Shown in pieces: positions 46,577 through 58,010 of a DNA stretch of 64,000 nt; position 1 is the stretch's first letter, and every line of letters starts with the position of its first letter. Source of the stretch: Opisthocomus hoazin. Its lineage: Eukaryota > Chordata > Aves > Opisthocomiformes > Opisthocomidae. The DNA is taken from the NCBI RefSeq assembly GCF_030867145.1, contig NC_134414.1, positions 20,912,518 through 20,976,517 of the forward strand. Reading direction: 5' to 3'. The notes under the pieces are model-generated. The model made no database searches. It was not told the origin of the DNA and worked only from the letters and a program-made list of their open reading frames with translations. The position numbers and the translations under genes were made by a program.

Positions 46577-48783
46577 CTGGAGAGCCAGGTGTGTTTGCTT
46601 AGGTAGGGTCACACAGTGGCAGCTGGGGACATCCAGTCCTGCCCTTGGCTGCACATGAATGGAAAGGGGCAGAAGGAGTCAGAAAGAAATGACTGGAACC
46701 TGGTGTTAACACCATAAAAGAAGCATCAGGATCCCCACATTCATTTCTGCTTTGCTGGCCCAAAATCTTTGTCTTTGGCTGCTTCACCTGTGGCAGCAGT
46801 GATGCAGAGCCACAGCCTGGCAGGACCCACCTCCCCTCAGACTCTGCTCCGATCAGCAGATTCCAGTCACTTCCCAGAGGGAAGATCCCCGGGCACGGTG
46901 ACCTCACGAGTGTGACAGGGGAGCCGAGTGAGGCAAGAGAGTCGTGAGGCCACCTTCAGGGATTTGAGGAATGACACACACTTCAGAGACTCCTAAGTAA
47001 GCTCAAGGCCAGGATAAGCACCATCACTGTGGGGCTTGGGAAGCATCATTTTCCCTATTCATAGCCAACCAAAACCACCTGCTAACCTGCGGTGCCAAAC
47101 GTGAGATGCCTTGGACTTGATTTCAGAGTACATGGCTTAGATGGTACTTAATATGTGCAAAGCAGAGCTGCCATTGATTTTTGCTACCATGTAATGGTGC
47201 TAATTTTGTTTGAATGCATCAGAAAGTTGTCTAACACCAGCTTACCTAAAATATCAAACTTTTTAAATTCTACAATGGTAAGATCCAGATCTTGTACTGA
47301 CACATGTATCCTACTTTCTCGCTCCCTCTCCTGTATTTTAATATCCTCTAAGTAATGTCAGAACACAATTTTAAAGAAAATTGGCAAATTGATGAATTTG
47401 ATAAATAAAATATTGCTACAGTAAAATGATGATGATACAGGATATTTCATCCTTTCATTAGTCATCCAGCTGAATACAATTATTTTTGCAAGCAGAGAAG
47501 CATAAAAATTATGCCACTACTTCTAAGCTTTTATAAATACTTCTAAAATTTAAAAAAACAGACTAATATAATAGTAAGTAGTATATTCATTTTATAAAAT
47601 TATTATTGTGATGCTATGACTTATTTAAAATCTATATGGAACACGGAAAATAAATTTGGATTTATAACATAAAAACATATATCATACACAATTTGCTGCA
47701 TTTTATGATATTACTGAAAAATGATACTTTAGCAGCTCTTGAAAATTAATTCATTTCTGATCTTTACCCTTGAAAATACCACACTTTTAGGAAAACAAAC
47801 TTTATTTGACACGGTTATATGTTGTATTTCTCATATTCTGTTTCTCGTATTCAGGTACATCTTCTCTGCCCAAAGGACAATGATCATTTGAGAGGCTTCC
47901 TGGACTGCCCAGTTTCTTCCTACAGCTTTTGAAAAGCACGGCAATAGACTAAGTCATGCAAGACCACACCTGCTTCAGTTTTCTTGCTCCCATTCCAGCC
48001 TCCATTGGCTCTGCTCTCCGTTCGCAGCCCACGTATCTCCACCCTGCTTCTGATGGTCTGTCAGGAGCTCTGCAAGCCCATGAAGATCCTGGTGTATTTC
48101 AGCGTGGTACTCTGTCTGTCTTCTGACGAAGGTCATGTACTAGAGTAATTTCTGTTATTTAATTCTTTATAATTGTAAGGATTGGGCATTTTAAAAATAG
48201 TATTTAATATTTTTTCTGTGGTAGGCAAAGAAAATCAGTTCCTATCACCTCCTCTACTATGTGTTTTGTAGAATTCTCTGCAAAATATTAAATACACTAA
48301 TTTAGAAAAAGATGGAAGTTTCTTTCATCAACAAGACATAGAAGTAGAAATGAGCATTGCATTGTAACTTTCAGCTGTTCATGTTGCCCACCATTCTGGA
48401 CATTCTTGCTCCTTTTTTTGCAGAATCCAGCTCACACCAGAAGTTTCCAGGCGCAGGGAGCAGTCTAGTATGATGGTTTGCCAAGAGGCAGAAGCAAAGG
48501 ACAAGCATTGTACACAGATGTCCATAAATCAGAAACACACATGAATCAGCTGATCAGACACAAGGAAGAACTTCTCCGTTCCAGTCTGTGGAATTTATAA
48601 AGGTTTCCTCTGATATGAAATCTTCTCTGTGTGTCAGTAGGAGGGAATTTGCATTTAGATTGAGGTCCAGGGTCTACATCTGCTCATAGATCATCTGTTT
48701 AGCTGCCAGCAGGTCGTCTGGACTGGAGAGGTGAAAGCAACTTCTGGTGAATTCATGTTCTCTGCAAGTGAATAAAACATGCA
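46577..48783. other. Unassigned stretch, AT-rich in the middle
   Basis: 46.6-47.1 kb may hold further exons of the unidentified minus-strand gene, but none could be recognised. 47.39-47.82 kb is markedly AT-rich with no gene. 47.9-48.7 kb shows nothing identifiable. Confidence 0.4.
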
Positions 48784-49852
48784 GGAAATTCAGGTGGATT
48801 GAAAACTGGCCTAACAGCAAGCCCTGTAGTGTGGTGATCAGAGGTATGAAGTCTTGTTGGAGGCCAGTAACTAGCAGTGTACCCCAGGGGTCAACACTGG
48901 GTCCAGTCCTGTTTAAATCTTCATTAACGACCTGGATGACGGGGCAGTGTACCCTCAGCAAGTTTGCTGGTGACACAAAACTGGGAAGAGTGGCTGATAT
49001 GCCAGAGGGTCATGCTGCCATCCCAAGGGACATAAACAGGCTGGAGAAATGGGCTGACAGGAACCTCATGAACTTCAACCAGGAACAGTGCAAAGTCCTT
49101 CACGTGGAGAAGAATAACCCCAGGCACCAGTGCATGCTGGTGGCCACCCAGTTGGGAAACAGCTTGGAAGAAAAGGACCTGGGGGTCCTGGTGGACAACA
49201 GGTTGAACATCACCTTGTATTAGTATTGTGCCCTTGCAACAAAGGCGGCGAATGGCATCCTGGGCTGCATTAGGCACAGTATTGGAAGCAGATCGTGGGA
49301 AAGGATCCTTCCCCTCAGCACTGGCGAGGCCACACCTGGAGTGCTGTGTCCAGTGCTGGACTCCTCACTACAAGAGAGACACGGACATACTGGAAAGAGT
49401 CCAACAAAATGCCACAAAGATGATGAAGGGACTGGAGCACCTCCTCTATAAGGAAAGGCTGAGAGAGCTGGGACTGCTCAGCTTGGAGAAGAGAAGGCTC
49501 AGGGGATATGTAATCTATGTGTATCAATACTTCAAGGGAGAGTGCAAAGAGGACAGAACCAGGCCCTTTTCAGTGGTGCCCAGTGACAGGACCAGAGGCA
49601 ATGAGCACAAACTGACACATGGAAGGTTCATCTTCAACATCAGGAAACACATTTTTGCAGTAAGGGTGACTGACACTGATACAGGTTCCCAGAGAAGTTG
49701 TGGAGTGTCCATTCTTGGAGATATTCAAAAGCCATCTGGACAAGGTCCTGCACAACCAGCTCTAGGTGACTCTGCTTGAGCAGGCAGTTGGACCAGATGA
49801 CCTCCAGAGGTCCCTTCAACCTCAGTCATTCTCTGACTCTGTCATTCTCTGT
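48784..49852 (+). mobile_element. CR1 LINE, 5'-truncated, with broken ORF2
   Basis: Plus-strand CR1 beginning in the RT domain (FRWIENWPNSKPCSVVIRG, usual pattern RWIENWLNG...VVISG) and ending with the 3' region (gttggaccagatgacctcca, ggtcccttcaacctcag) and a decayed tail (cattctctgactctgtcatt). ORF2 is broken: the frame stops at 49,221-49,223 (after NRLNITLY) and shifts at least once near 49,300 before resuming as RPHLECCVQCWTPHYK. Motif C reads FAGDTKL, losing one catalytic aspartate. It is an older copy than those at 24 and 42 kb. Confidence 0.94.
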
Positions 49853-51439
49853 GTTGGAAGAGACAGGAACAACAAGTCAGCACAAATGGCCATGAAGGTA
49901 ATCTCAGTGATGTTTTCTGAGTGAGCTGTAGGAGTGGTTGAACGCAGCAAGTTCCCAGGATCTCAGGAGAGGAGTGAAGCTAGACGGCATCTACCAAAGA
50001 AGTCAGTAAGAACAGAGGGGTGGTTTTGGCCGAATTACTGTGTGTTTCTGTGTGCTCCAGACCATTTCATACTCCTCCCACTCTGTTACCAAGGTACCGG
50101 TTGCCACCTACCAGCTCTCAATAGCCATGTCCCTCAGCACCTCGAATGTCCAAACTGGCCATTATAACTAGGTATAAATCACGTGTAAATCACACAGCCT
50201 GGCTCTGCCAAACCTCCCTCACCTGCAGCTTGGGATGAAAATGAGGGACCTCACAGGTAGCTGCACACTGCAAAAGAACCCATTGTCTCATGGAAACGGT
50301 GCACCAGCAAACCCAGAAATCACACCTATTGCCAAAGAAACATGAAAGAACAATAAAAAACCTGTTATATTCTATGAAATTATGAAGAAGCAAAGGGTTG
50401 TATTATCTAGAAAAAAATGGTGGAATTCTGACTGACTGTAGACATTTACAGTGCAGACCTCTCAATCTGAAATCATCACCATGAGTTCCCTTTATAGTCA
50501 CTGAGAGAGATAATATGACGACAACAGAGAGAAACAGATACCTTCACATGAACCTTTCCCTAAAAATACCCATTCATCTCTGCTGACTACAGGGAGGCAC
50601 GATCCCCATCTGGACTAGTCTTATAACCTCAATCTCTTTTTAGGCTTTAGTAGGCTAAAAACAGTACTGCTGAATTAGAATTAGTTTTCAGTAATATGGG
50701 CAAATGTTTAAGAGAACATGAGTAATCAAATTATGTGCTGTCTGGTCCTCATTTTCTCATTTGTTAAATTGACTCAGATTAATAGCAAATAGAATGGCAG
50801 GAAAAATGCAAGTGAGAGAAGTCAGAAGTGAGATAAAAGCCAGGATTTTCTAGATGCATGAGCAGAGAAAGATGCTTTACAGCAAACAGACTAAGTATAG
50901 CTGTTTCTCAGATCTAGGAGGAGACAGTTTTGCATTAGCAATGGGGTGTAAAGAAGAGCTCCACTCCAAGGTGGTGGTCCTCTTGTGAACTTGTTTTCAG
51001 GCAGTTTCCCACCTGCCCATGGCTCCCAACTTTCATGTAAATCTTTCCTCAAAACTTAGACAATTTAGATATCTTACCTACTAGGCCGAACATCCGTTAG
51101 TGTTTTTTAACACCAAAATAAGAATCTTTAGAAGTTTCTACTATTTTTTGTTTCTGTATTATCAATAGAACTAACTTCCTTCATCTATGGATTATGTATG
51201 ACTTCTTTCTATAGCCTTATTCTTTATTTGTTCATTACAATTTTTATTTACAATGACTAATTGTTTTAACACATTCTTGTGAAAACCTAATTGCTCTCTC
51301 AATTTCTCCTTTCTGGGAGCCAGCATGCCAAAACTGCTTATTTTTGCCAGAGTGCCACAGAACAAGCCTCTCTAGAAACGAATCTGAGATAGAGAACCTG
51401 AGGAAACCTAACAAGAGACCTCGTCCATGCCTGCAGCCC
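49853..51439. other. Unassigned stretch
   Basis: No recognised gene or repeat; short random frames. AT-rich towards 51.2 kb. Confidence 0.45.
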
Positions 51440-51880
51440 TAAGGCAGGATCAGTCCACACCTCAGTGTTCATGAAGGATGTTTCTCCAACCTGTGCTTAG
51501 AAACTTTCAAGGATAAACACACCCTAGATCCCTTAAGACAGTCTACTGCTCAGCTGTCCTTACTGTTGGAACGGCTCTCCTAACATCTGCTGAAATGTAA
51601 TACAAATGTTTGTTATTGTTCATAATAGTATAGTTTATTTGTTTCTTTCCTCCGCCACCTACACACAAGAAGACTATCATCACATCCCTCTTCAGTCTTC
51701 TCTTCCTGCTAAATAATCCAAATTCTTTCAGTCCTACTTCTTACATGATTTTCTAGACCTGATGTATTGTGGGGTTGGGGATACATTTTTGCTCTCCTCT
51801 ATCAGTAGGTTCACAGGTTACTTGAATTTCCTCATCCAGAACTGTGCCCAATGTCCCAGCTAAGATGAATCGGAATGCTG
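51440..51880 (-). mobile_element. Ancient CR1-like LINE relic
   Basis: Plus-strand text such as cctcttcagtcttctcttcc, ttctttcagtcctacttctt and ttttgctctcctctatcag is the reverse complement of the C-terminal ORF2 region of old CR1-type LINEs. On the minus strand WAQFW corresponds to the usual VQFWAP, and the segment after it to the [15 protein letters not shown] region. Too degraded for a frame. Clearly older than the avian-specific copies. Confidence 0.6.
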
Positions 51881-52629
51881 AGGAGAGGAGAAGGATTATT
51901 CAACGTGGCTGGAAGCTTGCACTTCTGTTTAGTCTTACCGGTATGATTCCTGTCATTTTCACAACAGTATGACACTGTTGCTTCACACTCAGGTTATGAT
52001 CTGCTACACTCAGAATTGCTACAGAGGATCCCTGCCCTTTTCCTTCATACTAAATAAATTTCAGTATTACTTGTGGTCCTTTACACCCACACAAGAGCTG
52101 AAGACACGTAAAGGGTCCACTTGTCACTAGATTTCATTGTGATTTCTACCTGCATAGGACGGCCAGCAAGCAAATCAAGCATCCTTAAGAAACTCGTTGA
52201 GCAGAAAGAAAGCAAACACCACGGCCAGTAACGAAGAAATTGTTTTGTTCATGTCTCATGTTTGTTTGTACTCTTCGCACCAAGATGTTATCTTCTTTTC
52301 CTCAAGGCTGTGTTAGTGATCAGAATCAGCAGGAAAGGAGGTTCACAAATAAGGGCAAAAGAATAGTAGCTAAAAAAGTAAGCACATCTGCTCTGGCAGG
52401 ATTGTACGATGGCAGGCGGGGATGGAGAGAGGTGCTGTCTGGCTGCAAACCAGGTATACCGGAAGGAAGTGGAGGGAAGCTGCAAAAAGACAAGCTGGGA
52501 CCTGCAGATACGGCTATAGCAGAAAACCCAGTCCATTTCTACCCAGGGTACAGGACACCATCAGGTGACAACAGAAACCAAGACATTGTCTTGTTTGGCT
52601 CTGACACTTGACTGCTTCTGAAGGTTTAA
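51881..52629. other. Unassigned stretch
   Basis: A 123-codon plus-strand frame at 52,240-52,611 has no recognisable motif. Nothing else identified between the two ancient CR1 relics. Confidence 0.4.
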
Positions 52630-53150
52630 TCCTGCATGTGCCGTTTTCTAGACCTCTCATCATTTTTTGCAGCTCTCTGCTGGACTGCACCCAGGTGGTC
52701 ACACCTGTTTTGAACAGCATTTCAATAGACACCTTGTCATTTTAGCATGGCACTGTAAAGGTGGAAACTTTCTACTTGCTTATTTAGCTAAAATGCCCAA
52801 TTAGATAGCAAGGGTGGGACTGGCACCTCCCTTTCTGTAGAGCTGCTACCTCACCAGTCACTCTTAATTCTCTCTGAAGGGGGCTATTCTCATGTCAGTG
52901 TAATACTTTGCACCTATGCTTATTTTGAATCTATCCTGATCCTCTAGTGTCTTCAGCATCTCCCAGCTTGGTGCCATCTATAATTTTAATAAGCAAACTC
53001 TCTATTCTACCATGCAAGTCATTAATAGAAATATCGAGTAATTCTGGACCCAGAACAGTCTCCTGTGGAACATGGCTCAATATATGTTTCTACAATTGGA
53101 TCAGGATTTTGACATTATTTACCACTGATACAAACTGCTAATTAAAAAAG
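52630..53150 (-). mobile_element. Ancient CR1-like LINE relic with RT motif B-C remnants
   Basis: Read on the minus strand, 53,070-52,930 gives PQETVLGPELLDISINDLHG followed by IESLLIK, then IIDGTKLGDAEDTRG and a stop. This aligns block by block with the CR1 RT pattern PQGSVLGP(V/L)LFNIFINDLDDG...[16 protein letters not shown]; the FADD box has become IIDG. Sequence at 52,640-52,740 fits the later region ending in QRR(A)TKMMRGLE. It is very diverged, hence old. It overlaps in content with the relic at 51.4-51.9 kb, so the two are probably separate insertions. Confidence 0.75.
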
Positions 53151-55019
53151 AAAAAAAAGAGACAGACCCTCCTGTAGTTCAGTTTTACTAACAGCCAGAG
53201 ACCAAATGTCAATTTACACCTGCTGCAAATCTATGATTATATATTCAACTAAAGATCACTTCACATACGAAAACTCTAGCAACTTATTCGGAAAATGCAT
53301 TGAGAGGTCTAAAGATTAGCCTTAACTACAGCTACAAGCCTCTTCAGACCCCTGAAAATGGCTGTTGTGGTATATCTAATATGTCCAAAGAGATCCTTCC
53401 CCATGCTCCATGCTGGGGTCCTACTCCCCTGGATGTATATACTGTGTAAGCACTAACGCATACCTAGGCTTTCTTCTCCAGTAAACCAAGTGGTTCCCTT
53501 GGTGGGGACAGGCTGCCACCAGATACGGCACATTCTGCACCAGAATGCAGACTAATGAGCATCCTCACCACTTGGCCATGGAAAGCAGCCTGGTGCTAAC
53601 AGCAATGCCAGCAAGGGTACTTCAGTCCCAGAGTGTCCCCTGCAGAGAGCTGGGACCTCACAACTGCTCTTGTCACTGACATCATCTTCCCCAGGCTTCT
53701 ACTGGTGGATCTTGACCATCCTCCCCAGTTCCTTTCCTCCACCTTTGACTGCCCTGTGGAAAAAAGCAGCACGTGCTGTGACTGGGTTTTGGCCATATCA
53801 GCAGTAGCAGTGTGGCTATGCATGCTAGCTCAGTGATGCCAAGCCAAAAAGAGCAGAATGAGGTCTGCTCAGTGTTGGGGGAGGGCGGGAGGGAAGGAGG
53901 AGGAAAGGAAAAAAAAAAAAACCATGTACAAAGCTTTGAAAAGAAAATGGAATATTTGTAGATTATCTTGATAAATAGCAGATCATTCAAAGAATACCTT
54001 AATTTTCAAAAGGAACTTAATTACCAGATCCTGAATACAGGTGAAGGAGAGGATGAAGAGAAAGGAGAGGACATGCCCTTGACATCAAAATGTCTAGAAG
54101 TGTTCCAATATATGTAAAGACATTTCTCTCATATCAAAATTTTTCATCTCCTGAGGTGATTCAGGTGTTGGTTGAAAATATTTTAGCCACCGCTGTGAAG
54201 TTCATGCTCATAAACAGAGCAGATTGTACCGTGGCTTATGCTCAGAGCCAGGCAATGCAATGATCTCTACTCTATGACATGTTTTGACAATGAGTCTTGA
54301 GGGAAGACTCATGGGAGAGAGACCATGTTCTTACAGGAAACCCACATGTGGAATTACAGTCCTCTTCCACGCTGGAGCAGGGCAGAAATACTTGATGGTC
54401 ATTGGGAATTACCATGTGGAATTACTGCCAGCCACTCCAGTCTGAACATTTGCACTGATGGGAAAACTCAAGGAAAAGTCTTCTCTCTCTCAAGAGGTCT
54501 TTTCAGGCAATCGTGCTGAATTTACTGCAAGAGACCCTGTTGTCTACAGTTAGCCATCCTCTGGAAATGATACTGCAAAGTATATTGATCCAGAAAAGCC
54601 TTTAAGCACTGCATTGATCTTCTGGACTTCATTTATATTGTTAAAGTTCAGCAAGTGCTAAAGGGTTTTGCTGTACTTGAGCTTGCAGCACCTTAAAAGC
54701 TCAGGCTTTCAATTAGCAGCTTTCAAACCAAGGTCCCAAATCCCTCATCGTTGACCAGTGGACCACTGACCTGGTAGGCAGCCCTGATCCTACACTGCTT
54801 CAGTTCTCCTTTGTCACAAAATGGTGTGAACCACAATGGTCTGGACCTCACACCATGTGGAAGGCTCTTGACTAACAAGAAGAGTTGTGCAAGATCACAA
54901 CTTTGCTGATGAATTACTCTGGAGTCTCTCTCAGGAACAGATGGCTATAGGGGAAATGCTGGTTAGGCACAGATTAAGCGAAGATATTCTATACTTGGGT
55001 GTAGTTCAGAGCAAAAACA
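53151..55019. other. Unassigned stretch
   Basis: Includes a short G/A-rich run ending in 12 A at about 53,875-53,922. No gene or recognised repeat otherwise. Confidence 0.45.
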
Positions 55020-55776
55020 TGTCCTGGTTTTGGTTAAAACAGAACCGATTCTCTCTTAGCGAATCTTCCTTACAGCTAAGTTCTTCCAAGTAACTGCATT
55101 TTTCTGAAGCTGGCCACACATTGTACCAACAGTGTCTGCTCCAAAGCTGATAACACCTAATGATTATAATTATACTGAGCTAACGGTAGGAACAGAAGGC
55201 AGAAAAAGGCCCCTGTTTATTAATATAGCAGGCAAGGTCACCAACAGATGTCTTCGGTCCTGCAAGTGAGGAGTCAGAAGGGGTTGTACTTGCGGGGAGG
55301 GGCAGACAGGACAGGTGACCCAATACTGACCGAGGCAGTATTCCATGCCGTGCACGTCATACTCAGTTTAAAGCTGTGGGATCACGAGGGTCTCGCTCTT
55401 CTTCATCCATGGTCAGCTTCTGAAGAGGACCCTGCTTGTTGTTCTACCTGCGATCCTGACCCAGATTCCGATCCGTGCATTCCCAAGTCCAGTTCCCATC
55501 TACTGCCGAGGCCAGTTCGGGAGTCCCTGGTGCTGCCTGGCAGCTGCTGGCAGGACGCAGGGGACCCGGCACCCAACTCTGGGAAACTCAGTATCCGTTT
55601 TGTATATTTTGTTTTATTTCTCTTATTGTAAGTGGGTTTAGTAAAACTATTTTAATATTTAATTTGTAAGTCTGTCTCCCTTTTCCTCCTTTTTCCTTTC
55701 CCGTGGCGAGGGGTGCAGGAGTTAACAGGCAGAATCTGCCGCTCTGTTTATTGCCGCCCTGCTCTAAACAGTGACA
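55020..55776 (+). mobile_element. Solo LTR of an avian endogenous retrovirus (ERVL-like)
   Basis: Begins TG (tgtcctggttttggttaaaa) and ends CA (taaacagtgaca), 757 bp. It is flanked by a perfect 5-bp target duplication, aaaca at 55,015-55,019 and at 55,777-55,781. I recognise the LTR type as common in birds from blocks such as aagctggccacacattgtac, aaagctgataacacctaatg, ggggaggggcagacaggaca and gtaagtgggtttagtaaaac. No retroviral coding sequence adjoins it, so it is a solo LTR. It is a different family from the LTR at 19,954. The exact family name is not verified. Confidence 0.88.
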
Positions 55777-56019
55777 AAACACAAAGGCTGTTCCTTATGA
55801 GTTATGGATAGGTATTTCTTCTGTAGTTTTGAATCTTCTATCTGCTTGGCTTCAACTCCTGCAAAGGCACTGATCCGAACCTCCATCTATTGCCTCACCT
55901 CTGCCATAAAACTCATGAGCAAGAATTGGTCACCACCTGCAAACAATGGTAGCTGTTTGGGACTTGATCTATTGATTATTTACACTCTCTTAAAACCCTG
56001 ATCTGGAAACGTCCAGTTA
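55777..56019. other. Unassigned stretch
   Basis: Short interval between the LTR and the coding-like segment at 56.0 kb; nothing recognised. Confidence 0.4.
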
Positions 56020-56290
56020 TTTGCTTTGGGAGTTTCCATAGAGTTCTTCACTCAGGTATCCAAGCGCTCCACCACCATTAGTTTCTGTTGTGAAATGAGA
56101 GAGTGACATTTCTGCATGCAACAGTCCAGGCACCAAGGTGCACAGACTAAAGACAAAAGAACCATTCGCTCCAAAAGCCAGATTTCCTTGACTAGATTTC
56201 AGGGTTTCAGGTATTACAGAGGATATAATAGATTCAAGACAGAGGTACAAATTCTTGTAGAAAACTCCGTTTTGCAGCTGAGACCCTAGT
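56020..56290 (-). CDS. Coding-like segment, unidentified
   Basis: A minus-strand frame open for about 90 codons that reads like protein: GVFYKNLYLCLESIISSVIP, then ETLKSSQGNLAFGANGSFVF, SLCTLVPGLLHAEMSLSHF and a stop after GYLSEELYGNSQSK. A weak acceptor (gggtctcag) lies at the upstream end. Codon usage and the balanced amino-acid mix differ from the random frames around it, but I recognise no family and there is no clear partner exon. It could be a terminal exon, a pseudogene piece or a chance frame. Confidence 0.25.
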
Positions 56291-57705
56291 GTCTCAGTGC
56301 AAACAATTCAGAAAACAACCAGTGATTAGAAAGCCACCTATGAATGACTGATCTACCTTGAACCACCAAAGGAAGCATGACAGAAATGCCCTACGCAGCA
56401 TTCACACTCTGCCAGGGCTCAGGCTCCAATCCCTAGGCCCTGCCTTGCTGCTCAGTCATCCTAGACCAACCATATCCAGACTTTGGCTCCTTGCACATGA
56501 TCCTAGTGCCAAGATCCTGTCCCCCTTGCAATATTTTCTACTTTGTCCCTTGCCCAAAGACTTGGAAAGGAAAGGAAAAGGGGAAAAATTACTGCAGCAT
56601 TGTTAAAATTGCAACACTAAATGAGGGCATATGTGCCACATCCCACTATTTTCTGCTGCCATGGGTGATGCTGAGAGCTGCAGGGAGCAGGAAAGTCCTG
56701 AGGACAGAGAAAGAGTAGAGGAGAAGCAAACAGAGAAGGTGGATGTCTCTCACCTTGCGCCTAGGTACTGACCATCAACAGGGACAGAAGCAAGGGGAGG
56801 CCAGCACAGCCACAGGTGGAAGGCAGGGGAGCCTCTGCCAGCCCAGGAAATGGTAGCACCCACCTGCCCACAGAGCTCTGACAACCACAGGACCCTCTCC
56901 CACCTCCTCCCCCATCCAAGTGCCTTCATGCAAACCCACCTGGAGAAGGGGATTCTGGCAGGGACAGTGGAACCAAAGTGCTTACTGGTAAGAGGAAGCT
57001 TACCAGTACCGTCTTTCAACGGCTTGCTGTAGCTCCCATGTCTCCTAATCTGGGGTGCTCACTTGCAGCCAACTGTTGCGAGGGGAGAAGAATTGCTGTG
57101 GAAGAGATGTTGGATGTGAAGGAATCCTGCATCCTAGAAAAGACAATGGCTTTTCCTCATCCCAGCTCCCTCCTCCAGTTTCAGACCATTTATAGCTATT
57201 TTTTCCACATTTCCCTTATCCGGTTTCTGGCCCCTCTTTATTTGGTTTGAGAACTTCTTACTCTGTGCTGTCTGTGTACAGTACAGTTAGCAATTCAAGA
57301 AAAGGGTGTGGGGGGCTGTGTCTCTGCTTTCTGTCAAGCACCAAGACGAGTGAAGGTGGGTATCAGGCCACAGCTGCTGTTGCAGCAATAGTCCTTCCCT
57401 GCTCAGGCTGAAGTACACCCAGCAGAGATGGAACAGCCAGTCCACTTAATGCAATTGCTGCCAAGGCTCATCTGCATGGGCGCAAAATGCATTTTTTGGT
57501 TACGTTTAATGTTCACACTAATTAGGAATGATAAGAAGATGTGGAGAGGGAATGCATATGATGGATGTTTTGTCAGATTTCGCACTACATGTTGCTGAAA
57601 TGTTGACTTTTTAGTTGTTGTGCGAACTGCTATGTTTTTCCCTAGCCTCTTCTCAGAACTGCTTGAACCTGAAGTTTTACAGACAAGTACACAGCACAAG
57701 AAGTT
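56291..57705. other. Unassigned stretch
   Basis: GC-richer around 56.75-57.0 kb; no gene or repeat recognised. Confidence 0.4.
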
Positions 57706-58010
57706 TCACCACAAGCCTTTATGATGTGGCAAAGTTACAATAAACTGAAAATCATTGGAAAGGAAGACTTCGGCAACCTCGTCAGGACAGCTGTTCTTCC
57801 TCCACTCCACATATTCCTCCAAGTCCTTTACCGTTTCTGTAAACTTCAGATTTTTTTTTAGCAGACACCACTTACCCACATCCCTTCCCACTAGAAATTG
57901 CACTGGACAAGTAGGGGTTTGTATCAGTCTCCTTCTGGCTGAATCCGATGGGCACAAGCTTCCTAATCCCTTCCTCCCTGGAGACACTGTAGAGCAGAGG
58001 TACGCCCCAC
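57706..58010 (-). pseudogene. Coding-like segment with an apparent frameshift, unidentified
   Basis: Two minus-strand frames abut and look like one protein broken by a frameshift near 57,875. The upstream frame reads SVSREEGIRKLVPIGFSQKE then TDTNPYLSSAISSGKGC after a possible acceptor (ctctgctctacag). The downstream frame reads KFTETVKDLEEYVEWRKN then SCPDEVAEVFLSNDFQFIV and stops after HHKGLW. A donor-like gtaagt sits at the junction, but the next usable acceptor would give an intron of only some 20-30 nt, so a frameshift is more plausible than splicing. The family was not recognised. Confidence 0.3.
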
